This document shows positions 48,701 through 59,964 of a DNA stretch of 64,000 bases, piece after piece. Source of the DNA: Takakia lepidozioides (taxonomy: Eukaryota > Streptophyta > Takakiopsida > Takakiales > Takakiaceae); assembly GCA_030704615.1 (NCBI GenBank), contig CM060732.1, forward strand, positions 62,105,053 through 62,169,052, in the 5' to 3' direction. Made by a program: the position numbers and the translations under genes. Below the pieces are notes generated by a model that made no database searches, was not told the DNA's origin, and was given only the letters and a program-made list of their open reading frames with translations. Position 1 is the stretch's first letter. Each line of letters begins with the position of its first letter.

Positions 48701-51700
48701 CTGCGAAGTCATCCGCAAACATAAGGGCTGGTATGGTGGCATCACCCACCCTTAACCCAAATCCCTCACTCCAAATCCTCGAGGAGTGATTGATGAAAAC
48801 ATTGAAGAGCAGAGGGGAGGGGGTACATCCCTGAGAGATGGAGAGAGATAGAGAGCAAACCTGTCCATGCCATAGTCCAGCACTCCCTGTGGGAAACGAC
48901 CGTACACAGTCTCTCCTCTGTCGATTGCATTATTCATATCCTCCAACACCTTCTCGCGATCAGCCACCACATCATCTTCCAAGGGTGAAGGTCGAACGCC
49001 CTTGGACAGAAATAAGTGGAGGTCCAGAACAAAAGGCATCTCATCTGGGGTGATAAAAGAATACGATGTGCCAATACGGCCCGCACGTGCTGCACGCCCC
49101 ACCCTATGAAATTGGCATGGAAATCATTAATTTGATTGGCGTCTCTTTTTTTCCCTCTGTGCTTCCTGCAGATTTTACTTTGGTTCTTGCTCTCAGCAAA
49201 CACCATGGGGTTTGTGGCCACCTGGTCTCAAACGCTTCTAGTCTCTCATTCTCACTCTTGTCCTCTGCCTACAGTTCAAATGTCTCACAAGTATCCTGAC
49301 CTAGACGATACATCTAGGGTACACCCAGGTAAAGTTACCATACAAACCTAGCAAACTCATGAAAACCTCTGTTGTATGATCAATATACCTGTGCACAAAG
49401 AGCTTGGGCTTCGGGGGGAAGTCATAGTTAATGACATTGTCTAGAAGGGGAATGTCGATTCCACGGGCGGCCACATCTGTGACCAATAGAAGCATTGTCT
49501 TCCTTGCCCGAAACTTGGCTATATGTATCTTGCGAGCAGCTTGATCCATGGCACCATACACCACCTTCAAAGCACAAGGACAGACAGTGAGCATACATCA
49601 ACCACAGTAACAGTAAGTGGTAAACAAAGAATCTCTTCAGGAACTAGAAGAGATGAATAAATAAATTTGAAATTTCACTTCACTTTCTCACACACTTCTG
49701 ACTGAAAATGCCAGAAGCTTTGCTAGTACAATATCCCATAGTCCTCTGGCTATCACTGTCAACACTGATGATTTAGACCTGGGGAAATTTCACTGCCTGA
49801 TCCTTGTTGCATGACCATTCTGGTGACACAAATCCCCTCTCTCAACTAATGGACAAGGTTGTGTAGAACCGGACCGCCAAATGATTTGGATGCAGAATAT
49901 AGCTGAGTATTTACAGCGCACTAACCACTGGGCTCTAGGTTTGAGCCTTGGACTGAACCCTCTGAGATGATGACTTGAACAAGAATTACATGAACTACTA
50001 AACGAGAATTAAAATGTTGCAGCTTCTTCCCTGTAAAACAATGAGGACTCCATTCTGGGAAGTTATTGAGAGCTGATACTTTCTTCAACACCATTCCAGC
50101 ACTATGAACTGAATAAAGAGATTGGAACACTACCATCCTTCATCTCATACTGAACCAAAGCCTCTAGTACATCAAACATGAAAGCAATAAAAACTCAAGG
50201 GAGGATTACAATCAGTCAAAAATACAAAGTTCAGGACTGGTATACCGAAAGCTCAATTCCTTCTGAAATGAGCAACTCAAATAGAAACTCGACATGGTGT
50301 TTTGTTGATACGAAAACAATAGTCTGCTGCTCTGCGGGAATCAGCTCCCGTACCAGATGCACAAGTGCTGCTGGTTTCTCATCATGCCGGAGAGTGAAAA
50401 ATGCAAGTTTCAAATCAGGGCTGATTCTTTTCTCAATATCCAGGCGAACTAAGTGGGGATCCCGGAGACCTGCTTTAGCAAAGTCAGCCAGTAAGCGGGG
50501 TAGGGTTGCACTGAACAGAAGTGTTTGTCGAGTCTCTCCCAAGTGAGACAAAATCTGTCGGAGTTGTTCAGCAAACCCCATCTCAAATAGACGGTCAGCC
50601 TCGTCAAATACAGCATACTCCACAGTCCGGAGTGTCATGCCCTCTACTTCAGAGAGATGATGCATGAGACGACCAGGTGTTGCGACAATGATGTCAGGAT
50701 TCTTTGCTAGCTCCTCAAATTGTGCCTCCATGCTGTCACCTCCCACTAGCACTGTCACTCTGAGATCTGCAATTCAATGTGGTAGAATAGACCAATATTA
50801 CATTTCCACATGGAGTGCTTATTAAGTGAACTTCACAAAAACTTGGGTCAAGTACTTCGTACATGGAGAAAACAGAGGTCAACAATGGACAGCAATATAG
50901 CTCAATCATGACCTGCAATCAGGCTTTGAACTGTGGGTCAACTGTAAAGGTCCAGGTTCAAGTATGCCACAACATGCCAAGTTACACTAGAACTGGCTGT
51001 AAGAAAATGCCCATCTTCCGGGTCTTAAAACGGACCTTCGAATATCTTCCATATCTATTCATCAAACCCTCTACCAGGATATGACAAATGTAGGTAAGTT
51101 GTAGACAAAATGTCTGGAAAAATTTCGGTGTCCTTATAGGAGAAGAATTAAAAGGCTGCCTGGCGTAGATCTTTGCAGGCAACGTAGCACTCACTGGACG
51201 TTCTCGGTCATTTCAAGCATGATTGTACCAACATTATAGCAACTGAGTGGCACTGCACTCAATTTCATTTTCTTCTAGGGCAGGCGGAGGAGGGTAGTAA
51301 CATGATGACAGAAAAAGGCATAAACCCACCTGTGTAGCGGCCAAGCTCCTTACAAAACTTGAAAGTCTGGAGAGCGAGCTCTCTGGTCGGCGACAAAATG
51401 ATAGCACGCGCCCCAGCTTTCATAGAGTGTGCCTTCAGCTTCTCTAACATAGGAATGAGAAAAGCAGCGGTCTTCCCCGAACCTGTCCTGGCCATAGCAA
51501 CAACATCGTATCCAGCCATTACTAACGGAAGCGTCTTCCGCTGGATAGGAGTCGGAATTCTGTAACCTTTCCGTTTGATAGCTCGGAAAACCGGCAGGCT
51601 CAATCCTAGGGTTTCAAAACCACCGGATTTCGCTTGCTTCCTGAGCTTCTTCTGGAGCTTGAGCTGCTTTGAACTGAGGTTCTCGGAGAGTGGAAAATTC

Positions 51701-51798
51701 TGAACCCCGACCATGGGAAATCCCATATCCAGACTGGAGATTGTGGGCTCGTCATCATCATCCTCTGTGTCGGAAGGTAGAGCTGAATCTTCCACCAT
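39792..51798 (-). CDS. RH29: DEAD-box ATP-dependent RNA helicase 29 (DDX54/Dbp10)
   Basis: Complete 14-exon gene, 868 codons: 51330-51798 (ATG), 50246-50766, 49389-49564, 48861-49103, 46435-46656, 44468-44525, 42922-43029, 42599-42687, 41954-42047, 41500-41552, 41259-41340, 41078-41134, 40572-40707, 39792-40090 (TGA). Every phase joins. Dbp10/DDX54 helicases act in the nucleolus in 60S ribosome biogenesis. Motifs in order: GFETLGL...PIQ (Q motif), ARTGSGKT (I), PTRELALQ (Ia), TPGR (Ib), DEAD (II), SAT (III), [11 protein letters not shown] (V), [10 protein letters not shown] (VI, across exons 3-4). The Dbp10 C-terminal region follows ([64 protein letters not shown]). The tail is Gly/Arg-rich, with a basic end. 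The length matches Arabidopsis RH29 (about 845). Introns 4-6 carry sense-oriented LINE pieces, and exon 13's acceptor is tandemly duplicated. Confidence 0.93.
40676..40893. repeat. Perfect 109-bp tandem duplication across an RH29 splice acceptor
   Basis: 40676-40784 and 40785-40893 are identical by eye. The unit holds the 3' end of RH29 intron 12, its acceptor (ctgcag) and the first 32 bases of exon 13. There are therefore two identical acceptors (exon starts at 40707 and 40816). Using the upstream one would join exon 12 to a partial exon that then runs into duplicated intron sequence. The identity implies a recent event. Confidence 0.9.
41700..41885 (-). mobile_element. Possible SINE-like sequence in RH29 intron 9
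   Basis: The minus strand shows an A-box-like tagcctagctgttatggca (about 41860-41878) and a B-box-like gtggtttcattcccat (about 41825-41840). The body repeats a phrase on the plus strand (tgcaccatatggga and tggtgcagaaatggg). Only one copy is in the window, so this is tentative. Confidence 0.35.
43842..44250 (-). mobile_element. LINE 3'-end fragment in RH29 intron 6
   Basis: Family L tail (tacgcataagaggttgtttg on the plus strand), the middle (cacacaatcttcaatctact) and a degraded C-terminal zinc-finger region ([12 protein letters not shown] on the minus strand), ending in the phrase for [11 protein letters not shown]. It is oriented with RH29. Confidence 0.75.
44916..45410 (-). mobile_element. 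LINE 3'-end fragment in RH29 intron 5
   Basis: The minus strand encodes the end of the LINE ORF2: a C-terminal zinc finger [17 protein letters not shown] (C-x2-C...H-x4-C), then [29 protein letters not shown] and the usual 3' tail (actcatgagacgacgtactc on the plus strand). A further bare tail is at about 45465-45500. Oriented with RH29. Confidence 0.8.
47272..48838 (-). mobile_element. LINE fragment with reverse transcriptase in RH29 intron 4
   Basis: This is the longest LINE copy. The minus strand starts inside the reverse transcriptase: [15 protein letters not shown] (48790-48836), then the catalytic FADD ([20 protein letters not shown], about 48680-48725). Downstream are [60 protein letters not shown] and [11 protein letters not shown] (RT/thumb region, with stops). 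The C-terminal zinc finger [17 protein letters not shown] follows, then the 3' tail ending at about 47272. Order and motifs fit a plant LINE ORF2. It is 5'-truncated, frameshifted and lies only about 20 bp inside the intron 4 donor. Confidence 0.85.
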
Positions 51799-52210
51799 AG
51801 CTACGCGCGTTGGGACACCTCCTTCCTCTCGCAGTCACCACTCCTTTTCCGAATCCGTCACCCTTTCTACAGCCTCACCTAATTTGCTCAGAAAGGGTGC
51901 TTGCTTGTCCGTCAGCCCCTCTCCTCTCTTCCTCTCGTGCGCCCCTTTCCAAAACCAAACCCGTGAGATTACGATCGAGAGCCAAGACCAGCTCTTCCCC
52001 TCGCCATTGTCATGAGATCACAATCTTTCCACCTCAACGCCTCCAAGCCATCGTCTTGCACACTCCAAACTGTCTTCTCCCTAAACCCTAAACCCAGTCA
52101 ACGAACGAGTTTTGTGGACGACAATTGTGGACGACAATTCTTGCAAATTTAATTTAGCTTTGGACCAAAAAAGAACAGCTTTATAAAAACAAAATCAAAG
52201 ATACAGAATA

Positions 52211-52440
52211 ACCAACAGTCAGTAGCTCGGTTGGTCAAGTGCATTGAGTGCCACCCAGATGATTCTTGGGTCAAATCATGCTACAGAGGGGTGTGGTATG
52301 TTGTTCCTGGGTGGTGTCCCATTCCTACGCCTCATGGCGGGGTTACTATGAAAGAGGTTATTTTCTCCTCTCACTAGGGGGCCTGATTTGTGAGTTAGTC
52401 GCTCGGGGGTGTTTCCCTCTTAAAAATAAATAAGATAAAG
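52211..52440 (+). mobile_element. tRNA-derived SINE, family C
   Basis: The head has an A box (gtagctcggttggtcaagtg, 52215-52234) and a B-box-like ttgggtcaaatca (about 52267-52279). The body contains cctgggtggtgtcccattcc and ends in an A-rich repetitive tail (aaaaataaataagataaaga). It lies just upstream of RH29. Confidence 0.65.
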
Positions 52441-52939
52441 ATAAAGTTTCTTTAATCAAAGAAAAGAAAAGAAACAGGGGCTCGCCTAAATCAGTACTTC
52501 ATATTGTGATGCTACCCCCGGCTTTCAAGATTCTGAACACCTATGAAGACAAGTGACTACCCGGGTTTGCCAGTGATCTTCTAGATCCAGATTTGATCAA
52601 TGAGTTCTAACACCTTGGAAGCCACCGAAGTGGAAGTGAGATATATGAGCTCTCAAATAGCATAGCATAACAAAAATCTAGAGCACATCAAGTCACCAGG
52701 AACATGTAGTTTAAGTGTCACAGTGGAAGCTGCAAGATGCCCCCCTCCAGGGCTGAACTGGGTTGAAAAATCTGTTGTGCAGGAAAAACCCCAATCCTCA
52801 CAACAGATGGCCAGTTCATAAGCAAGACAAATTAAAACAAGCTAACCAAAGCAAACTAATGCTCAGCTCTCTACCTATAAATGAAATCAGCAAACAAGCT
52901 AATGAAGCCACAACTTGGACACCTTCAAAACAGCTCCTA

Positions 52940-53705
52940 GATTACCGTCGAGCCTTCTTCTTGGGAGACATCTCCACTGTCCTTCCCTCCACATTCACAC
53001 AGGTTAAATCAAACTGCAGTCTCGAATGCAACAGGTCAGCGATAGGCACTAAACCCCAGGGATCTCCTTGACTAAAGGATGCTGAGGCAACAATCTAGCC
53101 CTGTTACCTGTAGTCATTTCATAAAAAAGATAGGGCCCTTCAATGCGAGTCTTACCCTTGGATTCTATTGCACCATGCTGTACCTTGATACAGACTGTCT
53201 GACCAGCAACAAACGTGGAAGAATAAACCACTCGCCTATTATACTGCTTGGCTTGTGCTAGCTGAGCCTTGGAGATATTATACTTAGCCTCATCTATGAT
53301 CCGAAAGTGATGAGCCAACAGATCAGTAACAAACAATTCCCAATCGTCTGGTTCCGTAATCGTCGGGTTGAGAGGAGTATGATGGATAGGAGAGACACAA
53401 GGACAACCATAGAGAAGTTCAAAGGGAGTGCGGCGAGTATTGGCATGCCCAACAGTCCTATAAGCAAAAATGAGAGGAGGAAGAAGCACATCCCATTCCT
53501 GGGTGAAACCTCCACACTTCTCCAGCATGAGACACATGGTTTGATTGAAGCGCTCCGTGAGTCTGTTGCATTGAGGGTGATAAGGTCGAGTGGTAGCTTG
53601 ATATGTTGTGACACATCATCAACATCAAAATATTGCAGAATTCCTTGCCCTGATCAGTAAGGATTTCCAAAGGACATCCGTGCCTCAAGATTATCTCGTC
53701 AAAGA
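52940..53705 (-). pseudogene. Ty3/Gypsy-type integrase fragment
   Basis: The minus strand encodes, with frameshifts, the end of the integrase core (RHGCPLEILTDQGKEFCN, about 53640-53690) and the following region (FAYRTVGHANTRRTPFELLY, about 53405-53465), then ISKAQLAQAKQYNRR, KVQHGAIESKGKTRIEGPYL and a C-terminal piece ending in a basic PKKKARR and TAA near 52940. The spacing fits the C-terminal half of a Ty3/Gypsy integrase. The protease, reverse transcriptase and LTRs are absent. It is disabled by at least two frame changes. Confidence 0.75.
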
Positions 53706-53709
53706 AAAA

Positions 53710-54500
53710 CTGCTCGCTACACCATCACTATCCTTAGACACTAGTGGCTTTTGTTATCAGGATTTTTGAGTTGCTTGCCTTTAAGACCTCCCACACCTGA
53801 CTCGTTAGGAGATCTCATTCGATTAGAGGCTGCTTACCTTTCTCAAATGCCTTCAACATGGCTGGCAAGTCTGGTTGGGGGGGATGCTAGAGTGTGAGCC
53901 CAGGAGCCTGGCGTGAGCCCAGGACACGTGGCATGATTTTGGGAAAGATGCGGCGTCTATTTCCGTGGAAGAGGACCCATTACCGCATAAACACGTCTTC
54001 GTCCATATTTACCCTGCAACCCCAAACAGAAACCCCAACCCTTGTCAGCCGTAGGGACCCACCTCAACCCCAACAGTGAACCTCGTCATCCCGCCCCTGT
54101 GCATGATACTGCGCACTGACATCATCCATGGGACCATCCATGCATGCAACATTCATCCACAGGTCACATCCAATCTAGCTTCATCCATCCAAAAACATTC
54201 ATCCTCCATCCATCCAACCAAATATTGGTGTGATGGCATATATCGAATGACTGTCTAATGGACTATGCACATATTCATCTCTGTTGAAAAACTTTTATTG
54301 AATGCACACGGTTGAATTGGAGAGCAATGTTTAGAAGGAAAACACTTTCAAATTCGCAGGACGCGGGGGAGAGAATGTTTCAATGATGGGATGTGAATTT
54401 CATTGTAGTCCGTGCTCATTACAACGGATGGTGGGAAGAGAAATGGTGGTGCAACGGAAAACGGAGAGTGTGTCCCCTTATGTTCCATAAATGAATGCCC
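53710..54500. other. Stretch without a supported gene
   Basis: Contains clustered catccatccat-type repeats (54115-54230), otherwise nothing recognised. The left boundary of the putative transposon at 54.5-63 kb may lie here, but I could not find matching terminal repeats. Confidence 0.35.
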
Positions 54501-55576
54501 TCAAGTACATTCGTAGGTGGTGTCAACACTGCTAATGCTACCACCTGAATCTGTTGAACTGCTAGGAGTACTGCTACCACCTGAAACTGCGGCACTATCA
54601 TCTATAAAGACCTTTGCGCGGAGATGCCTGAGCGTCTTCCCGGAACTCCAACGCAAGGGTGGGGGAGAAAGCACAGCTGCATGCACACGAGCAATGCCTT
54701 CCGCGTAGTCGGGAAGGACATAAATAGGAGGTGGGCTCCAGCACAAGTCCCTCAAGTATATGGAAGACAGGGGCAACGGGATTGCGTTGACATTCCTGCA
54801 ATCAGAAATGCACCATTTGGGTAATAATCAGACAACAGAAGGGGACGCGACAGAGAATATACACAGGGATGAAATAGACAGAAAATGAACTTACTCACAT
54901 GAAAAGTCATTGTCCAGGTCCTTGTCGTCTCTGTCGAGGATATCAATTTGCGCAGTGACATCCTTCACACTGGAGGTAGACGAGCCCCCTTGCAACTCGG
55001 CGAGTAGGCCAGAGAAAATATCTGCATCTCCTTCCATACCAAACAAGTGCCTGCCACCTGCCTTGCAAGCATGGTAAGAAGCACCTGCAAGAGACAGAAT
55101 GATGGAATTAGAGTTTTAGAATATTGAGTAAAGGACGTGCAGAAGAAAAGAAATCGATGACAAAGGCAAGAAGAGAAACATGTGCCGAGAGTGAGATCTA
55201 TGATGTGGGCCCCTAGCCAAGAACAACTCTCAATGATCGTTTGGATAAAAGCCGGGTTTTTTTCACGGGCCCCTCTCCAAGGCGTTCCATTTGGCTTTCG
55301 CAAACATACGTTGGAGTCCACATAGTTGTAGTGCATGTCATCGACGACAGGATCGAACCTCTCGTTTATGAAACATCCTCCCCCATGAAGCTCGAACTCA
55401 ACCACTGTGGTGGGAGTCGACAGTGGATTTACCCTCACGAGACAGACGGCCTCAAATAGACGGGTATGCGATGAAGAGGTCAATAATTAGTGAGAAATGT
55501 TTCATAGCACATCTGGGTGGGTGTGCAGACCCATTCCGGATGGAACGGGTTCAGAAACATTGCTCATGCACCGCCA

Positions 55577-55603
55577 AAACTGAGTGCGCTGAAGCACTCA
55601 ATT
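55577..55603. promoter_or_regulatory. Palindromic motif copy in intron 8 of the fusion gene
   Basis: aactgagtgcgctgaagcac followed by tcaatt: one half CTGAGTGCG, the other half with one change. It is an outlier of the array at 58.88-59.96 kb. Confidence 0.7.
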
Positions 55604-56825
55604 CAGGCAGTGCGAACAACATGACTTCATAACAGTCAGTACAGTGGAACTTCAACAGAGAAGGCATAAAAATAAAGTATTTGAAACGTACCTTCTGCCC
55701 TGGGCAATCCCCCTTCGTCAGATATAGGCTGTTGACACAATTCCAGGTCTTGATAATCCGCATCCCCGACGCTTTCAAGTAGCTTGCCAGCTCCCGGCGA
55801 CATCTCATCGTGACAGATTGTATGATAACAAGAACCCTTGCATCGGAAAGGAAAAACTTGTAAAAGGAAAACACCCAACTCCAATATCTCTCGTCAAATT
55901 TGTTCCATGTTGGGCAGGTGTCACTGGGCAGAATATCCGGGACTGGATGCCCGTCCGGAATGTCCACAATAACCATCTCCGAAGCAAACGGTTTCAGTGC
56001 ACCATTCACCCAAGATTCCTTTCCCCTCCATGCCTGCAAGCAATATAGCGTGTAAGAAGGGAAAGATGTTTTATAAGCGACCTTTCTGATCCGAGCAAAA
56101 ATAAAACAAAGAAAACAAAACTCAAACACATGCATGATAATTGCTTACCGATTAGAGAAAAGTACAGAGCTTGTCCCACGTTTTGGAAGGATCACCACTG
56201 TAACTTGACTTCCTTGTCTCCATCATGGCCAGGAACCCGTCGTTTACCAGCTCGCACATGCCCGGGAAAATGATTCTAGATGGGTGCTCCATTGCATCGT
56301 AGGGCTCTTTAAGACCCTTTTTCTTTCGGTCAGGCTTTATGGCTGGGGGTGGGGTCTGCAGTGACCACGGACTCCATCTCATTCTCATTCGGAGTGTTTT
56401 TCTGCCCCTTTACCTTCCCTTTCCCCTTGTCCTTTCTAGGCTTGACTGGCGTATTTTGTGCAAGAGGCTCTTTCTCAGCCAATATCCTCAAGTTTCTCTC
56501 ATGCAACTCCTTGTCCGTCAGAGGGGCCAGGGCCTCTACATTGTCGTTTTGATTTCGGGTCACAAGCTCAGACCAAGGGCATCCAGATCGTGGGATATCC
56601 ATATACCAGCAGCAGTCTCGAAGATGCGAGGTCCCGTAATCCTTCAAAATCCCTGTAGTGTACATTGTCTGAGCGTTGGATGGATCACACCATAGGTCAA
56701 TAAAGTGCGGGTGTCGACTCAGGTTCTGGCCTGGAATGAGAACGTTTTTGATGTACCTACACAATCAAAACAGATGGAATATTAGTGAGTGGGGAAAGTG
56801 TGAGATAATTGTTTAAGGACCCCTT

Positions 56826-56853
56826 GACTGAGTGCGCCAGCGCACTCAATTTT
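56826..56853. promoter_or_regulatory. Palindromic motif copy in intron 6 of the fusion gene
   Basis: actgagtgcgccagcgcact followed by caattt: near-perfect inverted halves CTGAGTGCG and CGCACTCA. Confidence 0.8.
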
Positions 56854-56963
56854 TGGTCTGTCCAATCAGGTCCTACTTACAAGCCAGGGCAGGTGGCTCA
56901 GTATAGGATTGGATATTCGTATGTACAATGAGAGCTTGGGAGACACAGAAGTGCCCACCCCTT

Positions 56964-56990
56964 TACTGAGTGCGTCAGCGCACACAGTTT
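56964..56990. promoter_or_regulatory. Second palindromic motif copy in intron 6
   Basis: actgagtgcgtcagcgcaca followed by cagttt, lying 138 bp from the previous copy. Confidence 0.8.
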
Positions 56991-58882
56991 TGGGACTGTT
57001 TATTCAAAAGAGCAGGGCTGCAACGAAATCGAAACTTCGTGAGAAAGGAAAGAAGGGTGGGAAAAGAGTGTCAAGACGAACCTGTATAGAACCCTCTTCA
57101 TGGCCTGTTCTGATCCATTCTGCTGCTCCAAGTTGTTAGTGCGCGAGATGTCTCCCTCTTTGGCGAACTCCCTGAAGAAGCAAGTGCCGAAGCAAGCTGC
57201 TTTTCACTGGCGGACATAGTCTTCTAGAGTATCCGTCGGTGGAGTCATAGTTATCTTGTAATTGTTCAGCTGTTTCTCCAGAACCAGCTGTGCCCGAGCC
57301 TCTATCTGCGCAAGAACAGTTCTACAATTCAGAGAAAAGATGTTGAAGAAGAGTAAGTGACTTTTCCCGGTGCAATGCAGATTTGCAGTGGAAATGGAAA
57401 GGGGAGAGGAAAAAACATGTGCCCAGTTTGTGGCTTTGTGCAGCCACATATCGAGAACATGGTCACTGAATTGCTTTATGACTCCTATTTCCTTGTCTTC
57501 TCACTCTTCGGAAAGCAGTGGTTATCTTTCACTGTGGGGTCGGCGTTCCAAATCTCAAGCCATTTCAATTTTACCTCTAGCTCCACAACGGCAGTGGACA
57601 GGCCATGAAGCTTCTCTTGCATCATTTCAGGCTTGGTGTTCACGTTCCAGTGGATCCTGACCTGATTCAAGAACTCCGGGCCAAAAGCAGGGTCGGCTAT
57701 TCTGAGTTGTTTCACGAACGCGCTCATGTAGTGCCTCTTCGCCACCTCCATCTCCTTGTTCATAGATTCTTCCACTCCTTTTGAGGATCGTTCCCCTGGG
57801 TCTTTTTTGGCATAGTACTCTCCCTTTTTCTCCGCAATCTCTTGCTGAGTCAACTGGTTTTATGAATGAACAAGTAGACAGAGCTAGTGAAGGAATACTT
57901 ACAACGCACATGTAGTCACAGAAAGCCTCTCTGGTGAGCTTGTACCATGTGTCGGCGGATTTGGAGGTCTCACACTTCTTGTAAGCCTCAGCACTGATAA
58001 GGTTTTTGGAGGTGACCAGTGGCATTTGGCCCACCTTCTGTATCATGAATAGAGTGTGCACCAAATTTGTCGTCACGTGTGCACTTTCGGTTCCCCTACA
58101 GTCCCAACAAACACTATGACTTCCTCCTTCACCAGGAAATACAAAACTGACAGAACAAATCGGAGAATTATGTTGGCATGAAGGGTGATGAGCATTATAC
58201 TTACTTGTTGATGTCATGCATAGCCGTAAGAAGTGTTGTGACGTTTCCTTTCGGATCCAGCACCATGGACGCCACAAGGTAGTGCCAGTCCTCGTCTGTG
58301 CTGTGATATTTGTTTATGACGTTCATCCAGGCCATGAAGCGGTGATTGCCATCCCAAATATGAAACATTTTCCCGGAGAACACCTGTGTGGACATTCTCC
58401 TCGAAATCTGGGCTTCGAACTCCTCGTTTACTTCTCGCCATATTGGATCCCAGCTTTTGACAATTGACTCGTCCACCAAGACCTCCTGTCCACTGGCATC
58501 GCACAAGGAGACGTAAAACACTGGAGACCCCTCTATGTATCCATGACTAAAATCTTGCTCCAACTTGGACACATCCCCGGTCAGGGCAGGTCGAACCATT
58601 GGCATTGATATTAGGTGGCAGAGAGGGATCATGATCTTGCCTCCAGGTACCAGCATAGACTTGATCACCCGCGTGGAATTGACCTTCTGGTACACAAGGA
58701 CCTTTTCCGCTCTTTCTTCGTAGAAAGGATCGTCTTCTTCAACAGACTTCTCAGTCACTTCTTCCTCCTGTTGCTGCTGCTTCTCAGGCTGCAATCCTTT
58801 TCTTTTCCTCCCCTGCACCTCCCACAATTACAACCTTTCCGTCATTCCACAGTTACATTTTCCTGATCTGGCACCTACAAGA

Positions 58883-59964
58883 AGTAAGTGCGGTGGCGCA
58901 CTCACTTTCGAGACTGACAAAGGATCAGAACAGACAAACATCAGTTCTCCAAAACTACACACATAACCCTCTTTTCCTGTCAACCGGAATTGAGTGCAGT
59001 GGCGCACTCATTTTTGGACACCTTCCATGACATCTAAGAAATCATGCTCATCGCAAGCACTCAGTCAATGGCTCCCTTGTCACTTCCTCTTCCACATTGT
59101 GTACTTCATTCTACAGGCAGAAACTGAGGCAGAATCTTCATTCTAGACATCATCAAATCAACCATCTACACGTGCTCAAAAAACTGAGTGCGCTGGCACA
59201 CTCATTTCTGGGAGCCCTCCACTCTGTCCTGCTTTCTCTTGTGAGCACACCTGGGTCGTTACCTCTGTCCACAAAAATGGTCGACCTCACCTCAGAACTG
59301 AGTGTGCCACCGCACTCAGTTTCAAGGTTATCGTTTCTGTCTATCTGAAAACTCAAAAGAGATCTCACTTTGAATGAAACACACTTTCTAACTTTTGTTT
59401 CACGTCTGTCATTTGCAAATTGACCATTCTATGGTGATCCGAAACTGAGTGCGGTGGCGCACTCACTTTGGGAGCCATCCATTATGTCTGCCTACTTCTG
59501 TTTTGAGTTCATTGGGCTCTTCACGTCAGTCCAAAAACATTGTCGATCGCACCTCGGAATGTGTGTGCCAACGCACTCAGTTTCTAGGTTAGACATAATG
59601 TCATTCTCAGAACTCATAAGAGATCTCACTATGGAATAATCGCACTTTTTATCTACTATTCACCTCAGTCAATAGCAACTCAATGATTCCATGGAGTTCA
59701 TAAATTGAGTGCGGTGGCACACTCAGTTCAGGGTGACCACTCCAGTGTCTCACAGACCTAAACTGTGAACATCACCTTCCTCTTTCCCTAATGCCCAAGC
59801 GATCGGCAAGCATCTAGTTGAAATGAGTGCGCCACCGCACTCAATTTCTCCGTGTCCCTCTCAGGCTTCCATTTCAGATCCTGCTGTCTCTAAGACTTAG
59901 TTATTCACCTCGGCCTACAATGGAAGAGCTCCCCTCAAAACTGAGTGCGGTGCCGCACCCAGTT
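58883..59964. repeat. Array of nine palindromes in intron 2 of the fusion gene
   Basis: Nine copies of a palindrome with halves CTGAGTGCG and CGCACTCAG around a 4-base centre (usually GTGG or its complement CCAC) start near 58883, 58988, 59181, 59295, 59442, 59558, 59702, 59821 and 59938. From 59181 onward the copies are arranged in a larger unit of about 260 bp holding two palindromes. The first two units share spacer phrases such as agagatctcact and gtcgacctcacctcagaa/gtcgatcgcacctcggaa. The spacers have diverged far more than the palindromes. There are no copies in the exons. This looks like a set of protein-binding sites or hairpins. Confidence 0.85.

Noticed and set aside
49905-49990. 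SINE-like boxes in RH29 intron 2 (accactgggctctaggtttg)
   Set aside because: Box spacing is poor and no second copy was seen.
53894-54258. Small plus-strand genes
   Set aside because: Built on catccatccat repeats with no motif, conserved start context or splice support.
58883-59964. CRISPR-like array
   Set aside because: The repeats are palindromes inside a plant intron with irregular spacing and no cas genes. The spacers are themselves related tandem repeats.
58883-59964. Identification of the palindromes as bacterial parS sites
   Set aside because: The sequence does not match the parS consensus, and the ParB-like protein lacks a visible HTH. Only the general analogy is kept.
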